Shown one piece after another: positions 42,386 through 50,779 of a stretch of 64,000 bases of DNA; the stretch's first letter is position 1; each line of letters starts with the position of its first letter. Origin of the DNA: Nioella sp965215655 (lineage in GTDB: Bacteria > Pseudomonadota > Alphaproteobacteria > Rhodobacterales > Rhodobacteraceae). The notes beneath the pieces were generated by a model. That model worked only from the letters and a program-made list of their open reading frames with translations. It ran no database searches and was not told where the DNA came from. Both the position numbers and the translations under genes were made by a program. The stretch is taken from assembly GCF_965215655.1 (NCBI RefSeq), contig NZ_OZ244111.1, positions 2,232,001-2,296,000 of the forward strand, in the 5' to 3' direction.

Positions 42386-43151
42386 CTGCGGCACCTCCCT
42401 GCAGGACGGGGCGGATCTCGGACAGGATCGCGCGGGCCTCGGCGGCCTCTGCGGCGCGGTCGGCTTTCAGGCTTTCCAGTTCCGCCGCAAGCGCACTGGT
42501 CACCAGATCGTCATCGTGCGGTCCCTCTGCGGCAATTGCTTCCCGCAGCTCTTCGATCGTGTCGCGCAGGGCGCGGTTGCTGTCGCGCAGACGCGCCAAT
42601 TCGCCCGAGGCGGACGGCGCGCTGGCGTCAGTCAGGGCCTGAAGCTGGTCGAGCTTGCCCTCGACCTCTTCGAGCTGATCGCGCACTTCGTTATATTCGG
42701 CGCGGACGGTCTTGCGTTCCTCACGGAGCCGCGCAATACGGCGGCGCAGCACGCTTTCCACCTCGCGTTGCCGGGCAAGTTCCGCTTCGAGCTCTTCCCG
42801 GTCGGCACCATCCGGTTCCGCGGCTGGCTCGGGGGCCGCATTCAGCTGTGCCTGCAACTCGGCAATGTCGCGATTTGCCTGATCCGCATCCGCCTGACGC
42901 GCGGATTCCACCGCGCGCAGACGTTCGTTCAGATCCGCATTGGCGCTTTGTTCCGATTGCAGCGCCGCCTGAGTCTCCTCCAGCGCCGCCGAAAGGGCTG
43001 CCAGACGCTCTTCCAGTTCGCCGGTATCCTCGGCGGAAGCCGGGGCCTGCGCCGCGGCCCGAGCGGCCACCCCTTTGGCAATCCTGTCCAGCGCCGTTGT
43101 AATGCGGTGTTCAAGCGCCGTGATCTGTTCCAGATCCGTGGTCTCGTTCAT
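42378..43151 (-). CDS. coiled-coil protein encoded with zapA
   Basis: The 257-residue protein is almost entirely coiled coil (ELEERLAALSAALEETQAAL, VLRRRIARLREERKTVRAEY, SNRALRDTIEELREAIAAEG) with a Pro/Ala break near residue 110. No signal or membrane segment is seen. Its 3' end overlaps zapA, so the products are probably made together. A role as a ZapA or division-site partner (ZapB-like by analogy) is inferred from the operon only. Confidence 0.8.
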   Translation of the reverse strand: MNETTDLEQITALEHRITTALDRIAKGVAARAAAQAPASAEDTGELEERLAALSAALEETQAALQSEQSANADLNERLRAVESARQADADQANRDIAELQAQLNAAPEPAAEPDGADREELEAELARQREVESVLRRRIARLREERKTVRAEYNEVRDQLEEVEGKLDQLQALTDASAPSASGELARLRDSNRALRDTIEELREAIAAEGPHDDDLVTSALAAELESLKADRAAEAAEARAILSEIRPVLQGGAADA

Positions 43152-43426
43152 CCTGTGCCACGCCTCTTCTACTCTACCGCCCGCGCGCGCATCCCGGGCT
43201 GTTCTTTTTTACGCGCCATAGTGGGGCGCGGTCTGCCCACCTGCCCCTGTGAACAGCGAATCGCATCCGGGCCGGATTTGCAACCATTTCCGGGCCGAAA
43301 TCCACGGGTTGGGCCGATTTTACGCGGTTTTGGCGGTCCTCCGCCTCTGCGCATGCTTGCACTTGCCCCCCCCTCTGTTAAGACCGCGCGCGAGCCCGCT
43401 AACATGACATATGAAGGACGCGCCCC

Positions 43427-45442
43427 TTGGACCTTTCTGCTCTTGCCGCCCGGAACCCCGATCACTGGCGCAAAGCCGCCTGCATCCGCGCGCTGACGCT
43501 CGATGCGGTTGCCGCTGCCAATTCCGGCCATTCCGGCATGCCCATGGGTATGGCCGATGTCGCCACCGTGCTGTTTGAAAAGCACCTGAAGTTTGACGCA
43601 AGCGCCCCCCGCTGGCCTGACCGCGACCGGTTCATCCTGTCGGCGGGCCATGGCTCGATGCTGATCTACTCGCTGCTGCATCTGACCGGTTATGCTGATA
43701 TGACGCTGGAGCAGGTGAAGAACTTCCGCCAGTTGGGCAGCATCACCGCGGGCCACCCGGAATACGGCCATGTGGACGGCGTGGAAACCACCACCGGTCC
43801 GCTCGGTCAGGGCATTTCCAACGCCGTGGGTTTCGCCATGGCCGAAGAAAACCTGCGCGCCCGGTGGGGTGCCAAGGTGATGGACCACTACACCTATTGC
43901 ATCGCGGGCGACGGCTGCCTGATGGAAGGCATCAGCCAAGAGGCCATCGGTCTGGCAGGCCGGCACGAACTGAGCCGCCTCATCGTGCTGTGGGACAACA
44001 ACGACATCACCATTGACGGTAAGGTCAGCCTGTCGGACCGCACCGACCAGGTGGCGCGCTTCAACGCATCGGGCTGGGACGTGTTCGAATGCGACGGCCA
44101 CGACCCGGCGGCCATCGACGCGGCCATCACCGCAGCCAAGGCATCGCCCCGCCCTGCCATGATCGCCTGCAAGACCCATATCGCCATCGGCCATGCCGCG
44201 CAGGACACCTCCAAGGGCCATGGTGCGCTGACCGATCCGGCGCAGCTGCAGGCCGCGAAAGAGGCCTATGGCTGGGAATACGGCCCCTTCGAGATCCCCG
44301 CCGATCTGAAAGCCGCCTGGGAAGCCATTGGCGCGCGCGGGGCCGCTGAGCGCGAGGAATGGGAAACCCGCTTGGCGATGCTGTCGAACCAGAAACAGGC
44401 AGAGTTTGCCCGCTCCTTCGCCGGTGACATGCCCAAGAAGCTGTCGGCCACCATCAAGGCGCTGAAGAAGCAGGTGTCCGAGACGCAGCCCAAGGTTGCC
44501 ACCCGCAAGGCCAGCGAAATGGCGCTGGAGGTGATCAACCCCGTCGTCGGCGAAACCATTGGCGGCTCGGCCGACCTGACCGGGTCAAACAACACCAAGA
44601 CTGGCGACCTGGGCGTCTTCGACGTGGAGAACCGCAAGGGCCGCTATGTCTATTACGGCATCCGCGAACACGGCATGGCGGCGGCCATGAACGGCATGGC
44701 GCTGCATGGCGGCGTGCGCCCCTATGGCGGCACCTTCTTCACCTTCACCGACTATGCCCGCCCCTCGATGCGCCTGGCCGCGCTGATGGGGATCTCGGTG
44801 CAGTTCGTGATGACCCACGACTCGATCGGCGTGGGTGAAGACGGCCCGACCCACCAGCCGGTGGAACATCTGGCGATGCTGCGCGCGACGCCGAACATGC
44901 TGGTGTTCCGCCCCGCCGACGCGGTGGAAACCGCCGAGGCCTGGGAAGTGGCCCTGAACCAGAAGACGACGCCCTCCACGCTAGCGCTGAGCCGCCAGAA
45001 CCTGCCGACGGTGCGCACGGAGCACAAGAATTCGAACCTTGTCGAGCGTGGGGCCTATGTTCTGGCCGATGCGGATGGCAAGCGGCAGGCGATCATCATG
45101 GCGACTGGATCGGAAGTGTCCATCGCGATGGAAGCGCGCGATCTGTTGCAAGCCGAGGGGATCGGTGCACGCGTTGTGTCCATGCCCTGCATGGAACTCT
45201 TCGCAGCCCAGGACGACGCCTATCGCAAGCGCGTCCTGCCCGGCGGTGCTGTCCGCGTGGCCGTCGAGGCCGCCGTGCGCCAGGGCTGGGACCAGTGGCT
45301 GCTTGGCGAGCGGGGCCGCGAGGCCAAGGCGGGCTTCGTCGGCATGGACAGCTTCGGGGCCTCTGCCCCGGCGGGCGAGCTCTATACCCATTTCGGCATC
45401 ACCGCCGAAGCCGTGGCCGCGAAGGTCAAATCGCTGCTTTAA
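43427..45442 (+). CDS. tkt: transketolase
   Basis: The 671-residue protein has SGHSGMPMGMADVATVLF, HGSMLIYSLLHLTGY and the TPP motif GDGCLMEGISQEAIGLAG ending DNND. The pyrimidine domain carries GIREHGMAAAMNGMALHGGV and FTDYARPSMRLAALMGI. It moves two-carbon units in the pentose phosphate pathway. The start is a TTG at 43427 with AAGGA nine bases upstream; a TGA four codons further upstream leaves no in-frame ATG. A terminator follows. Confidence 0.96.
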   Translation: MDLSALAARNPDHWRKAACIRALTLDAVAAANSGHSGMPMGMADVATVLFEKHLKFDASAPRWPDRDRFILSAGHGSMLIYSLLHLTGYADMTLEQVKNFRQLGSITAGHPEYGHVDGVETTTGPLGQGISNAVGFAMAEENLRARWGAKVMDHYTYCIAGDGCLMEGISQEAIGLAGRHELSRLIVLWDNNDITIDGKVSLSDRTDQVARFNASGWDVFECDGHDPAAIDAAITAAKASPRPAMIACKTHIAIGHAAQDTSKGHGALTDPAQLQAAKEAYGWEYGPFEIPADLKAAWEAIGARGAAEREEWETRLAMLSNQKQAEFARSFAGDMPKKLSATIKALKKQVSETQPKVATRKASEMALEVINPVVGETIGGSADLTGSNNTKTGDLGVFDVENRKGRYVYYGIREHGMAAAMNGMALHGGVRPYGGTFFTFTDYARPSMRLAALMGISVQFVMTHDSIGVGEDGPTHQPVEHLAMLRATPNMLVFRPADAVETAEAWEVALNQKTTPSTLALSRQNLPTVRTEHKNSNLVERGAYVLADADGKRQAIIMATGSEVSIAMEARDLLQAEGIGARVVSMPCMELFAAQDDAYRKRVLPGGAVRVAVEAAVRQGWDQWLLGERGREAKAGFVGMDSFGASAPAGELYTHFGITAEAVAAKVKSLL

Positions 45443-45486
45443 GGAATCGGGACCCCGAGGGCACGCCCCCGGGTTTCTGCGTCTGG

Positions 45487-45518
45487 CGCCGTTCCGATCC
45501 TGATCGGGACGGCGTTTT
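45487..45518 (+). terminator. terminator of tkt
   Basis: A 13-bp stem (CGCCGTTCCGATC with GATCGGGACGGCG, one G-U pair) is followed by TTTT. Confidence 0.85.
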
Positions 45519-45559
45519 CATTTCAGGGCTTTCGCCGAGGCTGCACCGCGTCGACCGGG

Positions 45560-45579
45560 ACGGCCCTTCGAAGGGCCGT
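45560..45579. repeat. perfect 20-bp palindrome centred on TTCGAA (4)
   Basis: The half-site ACGGCCCTTC is followed by its exact reverse complement, in the tkt-gap intergenic region. Same core as the three palindromes near ung. Confidence 0.8.
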
Positions 45580-45704
45580 ATCAATGCGCGTCGAAGAGCA
45601 TTCCACTCTCCCTTCAGGGATTCGGGGCCATTGTTTCCCTTCATCGCGCGGGAGGCCCCACCCCGCCACGGACTGTTGCTCCCCCGCTGCTGCAAAGCCG
45701 CGAT

Positions 45705-45738
45705 TGTTATGCGCTAACAGGGACTTTTATCGCTAACA
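45705..45738. promoter_or_regulatory. two candidate LacI-type operators upstream of gap1
   Basis: TGTTA-TGCGC-TAACA (45705-45719) and TTTTA-TCGC-TAACA (45725-45738) lie 85-120 bp before gap1. The half-sites and CG centre resemble the palindrome before gap2. The rest of the 381-bp gap holds the tkt terminator and palindrome 4. Confidence 0.5.
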
Positions 45739-45823
45739 GGCTGCAAATCTTGGGCTTTTCGGGTTCTCAGACCCGCCCCCACCACCTATACACCGGCGCA
45801 AGCAGACCCAAGGAGCACGCGCC

Positions 45824-46828
45824 ATGACTGTCACCATCGGCATCAACGGATTTGGCCGCATCGGCCGTTGCACGCTGGCCCATATCGCCGAAAGCGCCCG
45901 CAACGACGTTCAGGTCGTCAAGATCAACGCCACCGGCCCGATCGAGACCTCGGCCCACCTGTTGCGCTATGACAGCGTCCATGGCCGCTTTGCCGGCACC
46001 GTCACCACCGAGGGCGACACGATGGATCTGGGCCGCGGCCCGATGAAGGTTTTCTCGACCTATGACCCGCGCGAGCTGGACTGGTCCGGCTGCGACGTGG
46101 TTCTGGAATGCACCGGTAAGTTCAATGACGGCACCAAGGCCAATGTCCATATGGAACAGGGCGCCAAGTCGGTCCTGATCTCCGCCCCCGCCAAGAACGT
46201 TCAGCGCACCGTGGTCTATGGCGTGAACCACCGCGATCTGGTCGATGGCGAAACCATGGTGTCTAACGGCTCCTGCACCACCAACTGCCTCGCCCCGCTG
46301 GCCAAGGTGCTGAACGATGCGATCGGCATCGAAAGCGGGCTGATGACCACGATCCACAGCTATACCGGCGACCAGCCGACGCTGGACCGTCGCCACAGCG
46401 ACCTTTATCGCGCCCGCGCCGCCGCCATGGCGATGATCCCGACCTCGACCGGGGCCGCCAAGGCACTGGGTGAGGTGCTGCCGGAACTGGCGGGCAAGCT
46501 GGACGGCACCGCGATGCGCGTGCCCACGCCGAACGTCTCGGCTGTCGACCTGACCTTTGTCGCGGGCAAGGACGTGACCGTGGCGGACGTGAACGAAATC
46601 GTTGCTGAGGCCGCCAATGGCTATATGGGCATGGTCATGGGCTATGATCCCGAGCCCAAGGTCTCCATCGACTTCAACCACACCACGCAATCCTCGATCT
46701 TTGCGCCCGACCAGACCAAGGTCTCGGGCAAGCGCCTGGTCCGCGTGCTGGCTTGGTATGACAACGAATGGGGCTTCTCGGCACGCATGGCCGATGTTGC
46801 CGCCCATATGGGCCGCATGCTGAACTGA
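45824..46828 (+). CDS. gap: glyceraldehyde-3-phosphate dehydrogenase, GapB-like (probable NADP preference)
   Basis: The 334-residue enzyme has GINGFGRIGR, the catalytic Cys151 in SNGSCTTNCLAP and WYDNEWGFSARM. At the end of the second strand it reads KINA36TGP, where NAD-dependent enzymes have Asp (IND). Bacillus subtilis GapB, which is NADP-dependent and gluconeogenic, also has INA there. So this copy probably favours NADP and the gluconeogenic or Calvin-like direction. The second copy (49528) keeps Asp36. It has its own terminator and upstream operator-like repeats. Confidence 0.93.
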   Translation: MTVTIGINGFGRIGRCTLAHIAESARNDVQVVKINATGPIETSAHLLRYDSVHGRFAGTVTTEGDTMDLGRGPMKVFSTYDPRELDWSGCDVVLECTGKFNDGTKANVHMEQGAKSVLISAPAKNVQRTVVYGVNHRDLVDGETMVSNGSCTTNCLAPLAKVLNDAIGIESGLMTTIHSYTGDQPTLDRRHSDLYRARAAAMAMIPTSTGAAKALGEVLPELAGKLDGTAMRVPTPNVSAVDLTFVAGKDVTVADVNEIVAEAANGYMGMVMGYDPEPKVSIDFNHTTQSSIFAPDQTKVSGKRLVRVLAWYDNEWGFSARMADVAAHMGRMLN

Positions 46829-46852
46829 TCAGCCGTCACCAGACCCAACCGG

Positions 46853-46881
46853 AACGCCCGCCTTCGCAGCGGGCGTTTTTT
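46853..46881 (+). terminator. terminator of gap1
   Basis: AACGCCCGC pairs with GCGGGCGTT around a 7-base loop, followed by TTTT. Confidence 0.9.
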
Positions 46882-47064
46882 GTTTCGTATCAGCGCAGTA
46901 CCCTCATGAGCCCCGGTTCATGACCCTAAACCTTTGGTCCAATCCGGGCCGCATGAACCCGGGATGATAGCATTCCCCGCCCCCTGCCCTTTCTGGTTGA
47001 ACACGGCCCCGCCAATCGGGGTCACCCAAGACCCAAGACCAAACCTCAAGAAAGGATACATCCC

Positions 47065-47310
47065 ATGAAACGCACTGCTATTGCGCTCGCCCTGCTTCTG
47101 CCCGCCACCGCGGTTTTCGCCTCGGGCAGCCCCGTTGCCCAGGACGTGCAGGACCAGATCACCGCGCTGCTGACCGCCGACGGCTACGAGGTCCGCTCGA
47201 TCCAGATGGAAGACGGCGAGTACGAGGCTTATGCCATGCGCGATGGCGCCCGGTTCGAGGTCTATCTGGACGAGAGCCTGACCATCCTGCGCGTCGAAGA
47301 GGACGATTGA
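47065..47310 (+). CDS. small periplasmic PepSY-like protein
   Basis: The 81-residue protein has a signal peptide (MKRTAIALALLLPATAVFAS) and a single PepSY-like domain (DQITALLTADGYEVRSIQME ... YLDESLTILRVEEDD). PepSY domains bind peptides or act as inhibitors or sensors. It precedes a cytochrome b gene by 67 bp, and a hairpin (GGGGCAGCC/GGCTGCCCC, 47325-47347) lies between them that may set the transcript ratio. Pairing with a b-type cytochrome suggests a redox or metal-linked role. Confidence 0.8.
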   Translation: MKRTAIALALLLPATAVFASGSPVAQDVQDQITALLTADGYEVRSIQMEDGEYEAYAMRDGARFEVYLDESLTILRVEEDD

Positions 47311-47324
47311 TCTCGTCCCCAAAG

Positions 47325-47347
47325 GGGGCAGCCGACGGGGCTGCCCC
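47325..47347 (+). terminator. intercistronic hairpin without T-tract
   Basis: Perfect 9-bp stem with a 5-base loop between the PepSY and cytochrome b genes. Probably an attenuating or stabilising hairpin rather than a full terminator. Confidence 0.5.
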
Positions 47348-47377
47348 TGCCGCTTGCCAATCGGAAAGGACGGGCCG

Positions 47378-47923
47378 ATGAGTTCCCGCATCTTCAAAGT
47401 TTGGGATCCGCTTGTGCGGCTGTTTCACTGGTCGCTGGTCATTGCCTTCGCGGCCAATGCGCTGTTCACCGACCCGGAAAGCAATCTGCATGAATGGATA
47501 GGCTACGCCGTCGTTGCCCTGATCGCGCTGCGTATCCTCTGGGGGCTGTTCGGCACCCGCTACGCCCGGTTCACCAACTTTCCGCCGTCGGCCAAGGGGG
47601 CCATGGACCAGTTGTCGGACATCGCCACGGGCCGCAAGCGGACCCATCTGGGCCACACACCGCTCGGGGCGCTGATGATCTACAACCTGCTGTTGACCAT
47701 GCTGGCCATCGGGGCAACCGGCTACATGATGACCACCAATGCCTGGTGGGGCGTCGAGTGGGTCGAGGAGCTGCACGAGGTGCTGGTGAGCTGGGCCGAG
47801 ATCTCCATCGTCGCCCATGTGGGCGCGGTGATATGGGAAAGCCTGCGCACCGGCGTCAATCTTCCCCGCGCGATGGTTTCGGGTGTGAAAACCGTGCCCG
47901 AGGGGGTAAAGGTCGAGCCATGA
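47378..47923 (+). CDS. cytochrome b561/Ni-Fe hydrogenase-type cytochrome b membrane protein
   Basis: The 181-residue protein has four helices and the dihaem pattern of small b-type cytochromes. It starts VWDPLVRLFH17WSL, then NLH38EWIGY, LHEV (His133) and IVAH147VGAV. These proteins pass electrons between quinone and periplasmic partners. The ATG at 47378 was chosen because SSRIFKVWDP is the usual start. The stop overlaps the LuxR-type gene (ATGA). The electron partner is unknown; the PepSY protein upstream is a candidate. Confidence 0.88.
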   Translation: MSSRIFKVWDPLVRLFHWSLVIAFAANALFTDPESNLHEWIGYAVVALIALRILWGLFGTRYARFTNFPPSAKGAMDQLSDIATGRKRTHLGHTPLGALMIYNLLLTMLAIGATGYMMTTNAWWGVEWVEELHEVLVSWAEISIVAHVGAVIWESLRTGVNLPRAMVSGVKTVPEGVKVEP

Positions 47924-48459
47924 AGCGGCCCTATTCGGAACAACCGGCGATCGTGATCGCCCTGATCGCTGCGCAGACCCTCTGCGCGGCCTTCTTTTTG
48001 TGGGACGTCATCACCGACGCCATGCGCAACGCCGCCAACGGACCGGTGGAACAGTTTCTGGTGCTGGAAAGCGCAGCTACGCTGGCGCTGATCGCGGGCA
48101 TTGTCTTCGAGATCAGGGTGCTGATGCGGCTTTTGCAGCGCAAGGCGCATCTGGAACGGCAGGTCAGCCTCGCCGCCCGCGCCTTTCACGACGTGATCGA
48201 GGAACGCTTCACGGAATGGTCGCTGACCGCCGCCGAACGCGACGTGGCCCATTTCAGCGTCAAGGGGCTGTCGATCACCGATATCGCGAGCCTGCGCGGA
48301 TCGGCGGAAGGTACGGTGAAATCGCAGCTCAACGCCATCTACCGCAAGGCGGGCGTGGGCAATCGGGGTGAGCTTCTGAGCCTTTTGATCGAAGAGATCA
48401 TGGACCATGACAGCGCCGTGGAAGGCGCGGGGCAACCGGTCGCGGAAACCTCTGGATAA
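47920..48459 (+). CDS. membrane-anchored LuxR-type HTH regulator
   Basis: The 179-residue protein has two predicted transmembrane helices (about 8-28 and 49-69), a short linker, and a C-terminal LuxR/GerE-type HTH at about 101-158 (SLTAAERDVAHFSVKGLSIT, GSAEGTVKSQLNAIYRKAG). It has no receiver or autoinducer domain. It overlaps the cytochrome b gene by 4 bp. A membrane-held regulator coupled to a redox protein suggests signal sensing at the membrane, as with other two-TM LuxR proteins. Confidence 0.85.
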   Translation: MKRPYSEQPAIVIALIAAQTLCAAFFLWDVITDAMRNAANGPVEQFLVLESAATLALIAGIVFEIRVLMRLLQRKAHLERQVSLAARAFHDVIEERFTEWSLTAAERDVAHFSVKGLSITDIASLRGSAEGTVKSQLNAIYRKAGVGNRGELLSLLIEEIMDHDSAVEGAGQPVAETSG

Positions 48460-48523
48460 ATGGTTAATTCTATCCTCTACTTCCCTCGGGGATAACGAAG
48501 ATTCGATCTTCGAGGGGGAGCAG

Positions 48524-49177
48524 ATGATCAGGAAACTCACGTCACACTTGCGTCTTGCGATGACCGGACTGGCGATGCTGGCCGGCACGATGGCCGCCCA
48601 TGCCGAGGACCGCGCCACACCCTTCGATTTCTCGGGTGCCTATGCCGGGTTTTCCATGACCTACGCATTCGGCCAGTCCAACTGGACCGATCCGCTTGCC
48701 CCCGCAAGTACCGGGGTGTTTGACCTTGCCGGGCGCGGTGGCGGGGCGATTGTCGGGTATAACTGGCGAACGGGGCGGACCTATTTCGGCCTGGCGCTGG
48801 ACATCACGGTGACCCCTGCGGATGGCACCGGCTATGCTGGCTGTACCACGGGCTGTGAAACCACGCTGCAAAGCTACGCCGCCTTGCGCGCGCAACTGGG
48901 CCAGCGCATGGGGGACGGGCATCTTTACGGTTTCGCCGGTCTCGCCATGGGCCGCGTCGATCTGGCCCCGGTCGGGCTTGGCCGGCAGGAACGCGATCTG
49001 GGTGGTTGGCTGGTCGGGATCGGCTATGAACATCCGCTGCAGGATGGCTGGACCTTCCGGGCAGAGCTGCAATACATGGATTTCGAGGATACGCGCTATA
49101 CCCTGTCCGGCCCGGTATGGACAGTTTCGGACAATCGGGTGGGTATGTTGCGGATCGGCCTGACGCGGTATTTCTGA
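48524..49177 (+). CDS. outer-membrane beta-barrel protein (OmpA/Omp25-like porin family)
   Basis: The 217-residue protein has a signal peptide (LRLAMTGLAMLAGTMAAHA) and an 8-strand barrel pattern (FDFSGAYAGFSMTYAF, GAIVGYNWRTGRTYFGLALD, GDGHLYGFAGLAMGRVDL, GWLVGIGYEHPLQDGW) ending in Phe (LRIGLTRYF), the BAM signal. A short loop holds a Cys pair (AGCTTGC). The ATG at 48524 follows AGGGGGAG. It sits 64 bp after the LuxR-type gene and may be its target. Confidence 0.85.
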   Translation: MIRKLTSHLRLAMTGLAMLAGTMAAHAEDRATPFDFSGAYAGFSMTYAFGQSNWTDPLAPASTGVFDLAGRGGGAIVGYNWRTGRTYFGLALDITVTPADGTGYAGCTTGCETTLQSYAALRAQLGQRMGDGHLYGFAGLAMGRVDLAPVGLGRQERDLGGWLVGIGYEHPLQDGWTFRAELQYMDFEDTRYTLSGPVWTVSDNRVGMLRIGLTRYF

Positions 49178-49260
49178 CTGCGGAACTGTCGGGCGGGGTT
49201 TCGCAGCCGCGCCCGCTTGCCTAGACTGGCCGCGATTTCCTAGCAGGGCATTGCACCGAC

Positions 49261-49404
49261 ATGACCAACATCATTGCGCTATGGCTGGCCGTCCTGATCG
49301 TGGCGCTTTTCGCGGCCGACTTTCTCTATTTCGGGTGGGACCTGCATATCGCACTTGGCAGGCAGTTGCTGCGCCTGCTGGACATCGTGGCGTTCTGGCG
49401 CTGA
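49261..49404 (+). CDS. 47-residue small membrane protein upstream of gap2
   Basis: The open frame MTNIIALWLAVLIVALFAAD ... LGRQLLRLLDIVAFWR encodes one transmembrane helix followed by an amphipathic C-terminal segment. It lies 124 bp before gap2 on the same strand. I recall that very short proteins of this kind next to gap in Rhodobacteraceae are sometimes mislabelled as GAPDH. No strong ribosome site was seen (ACCGAC before the ATG), so the call rests on the composition and the location. Confidence 0.65.
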   Translation: MTNIIALWLAVLIVALFAADFLYFGWDLHIALGRQLLRLLDIVAFWR

Positions 49405-49463
49405 TCCCGGATCCTCCCTGAAATTCACTTTCCTTTCGCGGGCGGATCGTCTACACAGCGCTA

Positions 49464-49479
49464 ATGTTAGCGTTAACAT
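49464..49479. promoter_or_regulatory. candidate LacI-type operator upstream of gap2
   Basis: ATGTTA-GCGT-TAACAT is a near-perfect 16-bp palindrome with a CG centre, 49 bp before gap2. It overlaps a second inverted repeat, CGCTAA-TG-TTAGCG (49459-49472). This fits sites of LacI-family regulators of central carbon metabolism such as CceR in Rhodobacter; the assignment is inference. Confidence 0.6.
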
Positions 49480-49527
49480 GGCTGTCGGAGCGAGGCTCCG
49501 GGCCAGAAGAAAGCGAGAGGATCTGCC

Positions 49528-50529
49528 ATGAGTGTGAAGGTTGCCATCAACGGATTCGGCCGCATCGGGCGTCTGGTGCTGCGCGCGCTCATCGAAAATG
49601 GCCGCAGCGATGTCGAGGTGGTTGCGATCAACGATCTGGGTCCGGTCGAAACCAATGCCCATCTGCTGCAATATGACAGCGTCCATGGCCGGTTTCCGTC
49701 CGAGGTGACCCATGGCGAGGGCTGGATCGACGCCGGTCGCGGCAAGATCGCCGTGACCGCCATCCGCAACCCCGCCGAGTTGCCTTGGGGCGATGTGGAT
49801 ATCGTTCTGGAATGCACCGGCATCTTCAAGGGCGACAAGGCCAAGGTGCATCTGGAAAACGGTGCCAGCCGCGTGCTGGTCTCTGCCCCCTCCTCAGGCG
49901 CGGACAAGACGATTGTCTATGGCGTGAACCACGACACGTTGACGGCGGATGACCTGCATGTGTCGAACGCCTCCTGCACCACGAACTGCCTCGCCCCGGT
50001 TGTGAAGGTCCTCAATGACGGGATCGGCATTGATCGGGGCTTCATGACCACGATCCATTCCTATACCGGCGACCAGCCGACGCTGGACACGATGCATTCC
50101 GACCTCTACCGCGCCCGCGCGGCGGCGATGAGCATGATCCCCACCTCCACCGGGGCCGCCCGCGCCGTGGGTCTGGTGCTGCCGGAGCTGGCGGGCAAGC
50201 TCGATGGCGTGGCCGTGCGGGTGCCGACGCCGAACGTGTCGGTCGTGGACCTGACCTTCGAAGCGGCCCGCGACACCACCGTGGAAGAGATCAACGCATT
50301 GGTGCGGGCTGCTGCCGCCGAAGGGCCGCTCAAGGGTATCCTTGGCGTCACCGACAAGCCGCTCGTGTCGATGGATTTCAACCATGACCCCCATAGCTCC
50401 ACCTTTGCCACCGACCAGACCAAGGTGCTGGAAAACCGCATGTGCCGGGTGCTGAGCTGGTATGACAATGAATGGGGGTTTTCCTGCCGGATGCTCGATA
50501 CCGCCGTGGAGATGGGCAAGCATCTGTAA
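49528..50529 (+). CDS. gap: glyceraldehyde-3-phosphate dehydrogenase, GapA-like (NAD type)
   Basis: The 333-residue enzyme has AINGFGRIGR, catalytic Cys150 in SNASCTTNCLAP and WYDNEWGFSCRM. The NAD-ribose position reads AIND36LGP with the Asp typical of NAD-dependent enzymes, unlike the copy at 45824. It probably serves the glycolytic direction. Dispersed element copy D starts 2 bp after its stop, followed by a terminator and pgk. Confidence 0.95.
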   Translation: MSVKVAINGFGRIGRLVLRALIENGRSDVEVVAINDLGPVETNAHLLQYDSVHGRFPSEVTHGEGWIDAGRGKIAVTAIRNPAELPWGDVDIVLECTGIFKGDKAKVHLENGASRVLVSAPSSGADKTIVYGVNHDTLTADDLHVSNASCTTNCLAPVVKVLNDGIGIDRGFMTTIHSYTGDQPTLDTMHSDLYRARAAAMSMIPTSTGAARAVGLVLPELAGKLDGVAVRVPTPNVSVVDLTFEAARDTTVEEINALVRAAAAEGPLKGILGVTDKPLVSMDFNHDPHSSTFATDQTKVLENRMCRVLSWYDNEWGFSCRMLDTAVEMGKHL

Positions 50530-50530
50530 G

Positions 50531-50613
50531 GGGTTTCGCCGCCTCCGGCGTCGATCCGGGAGCGCCCCTCCTCGGGCCCCTGCGGGGCCGTCGTCGGGCC
50601 GCGTTGCCACGGA
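50531..50613 (+). repeat. dispersed hairpin element, copy D (downstream of gap2)
   Basis: It begins GGGTTTCGCCG directly after the gap2 stop and ends GGGCCGCGTTGCCACGGA. Hairpins are CGCCG/CGGCG and GGCCCC/GGGGCC. Confidence 0.85.
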
Positions 50614-50668
50614 ATCGTGGTGAGCTGCGGTCTGCGGAGGTGAGCGTCCGCGCCGGTTGACGGGTCAG

Positions 50669-50705
50669 AAGCCTCTGGCGGGAGTATTTGGGCAAAGAAG
50701 AAGGG
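50669..50705 (+). repeat. dispersed 'GCCTCTGGCGGGAG' tail module, copy D
   Basis: GCCTCTGGCGGGAGTATTTG followed by GGCAAAGAAGAAGGG, about 55 bp after element copy D. Matches modules at 8324-8359 (minus) and 62008-62044. Confidence 0.75.
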
Positions 50706-50733
50706 GCAGCGGCATGTTGGCGGCTGCCCTTTT
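50701..50733 (+). terminator. terminator of gap2
   Basis: GGGCAGC and GCTGCCC form a stem with a loop of about 12 bases, followed by TTTT. Confidence 0.8.
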
Positions 50734-50779
50734 GCCTTCGGGATGCTATGAGCGGCGCAACATTTGACAGGAGGATTCC

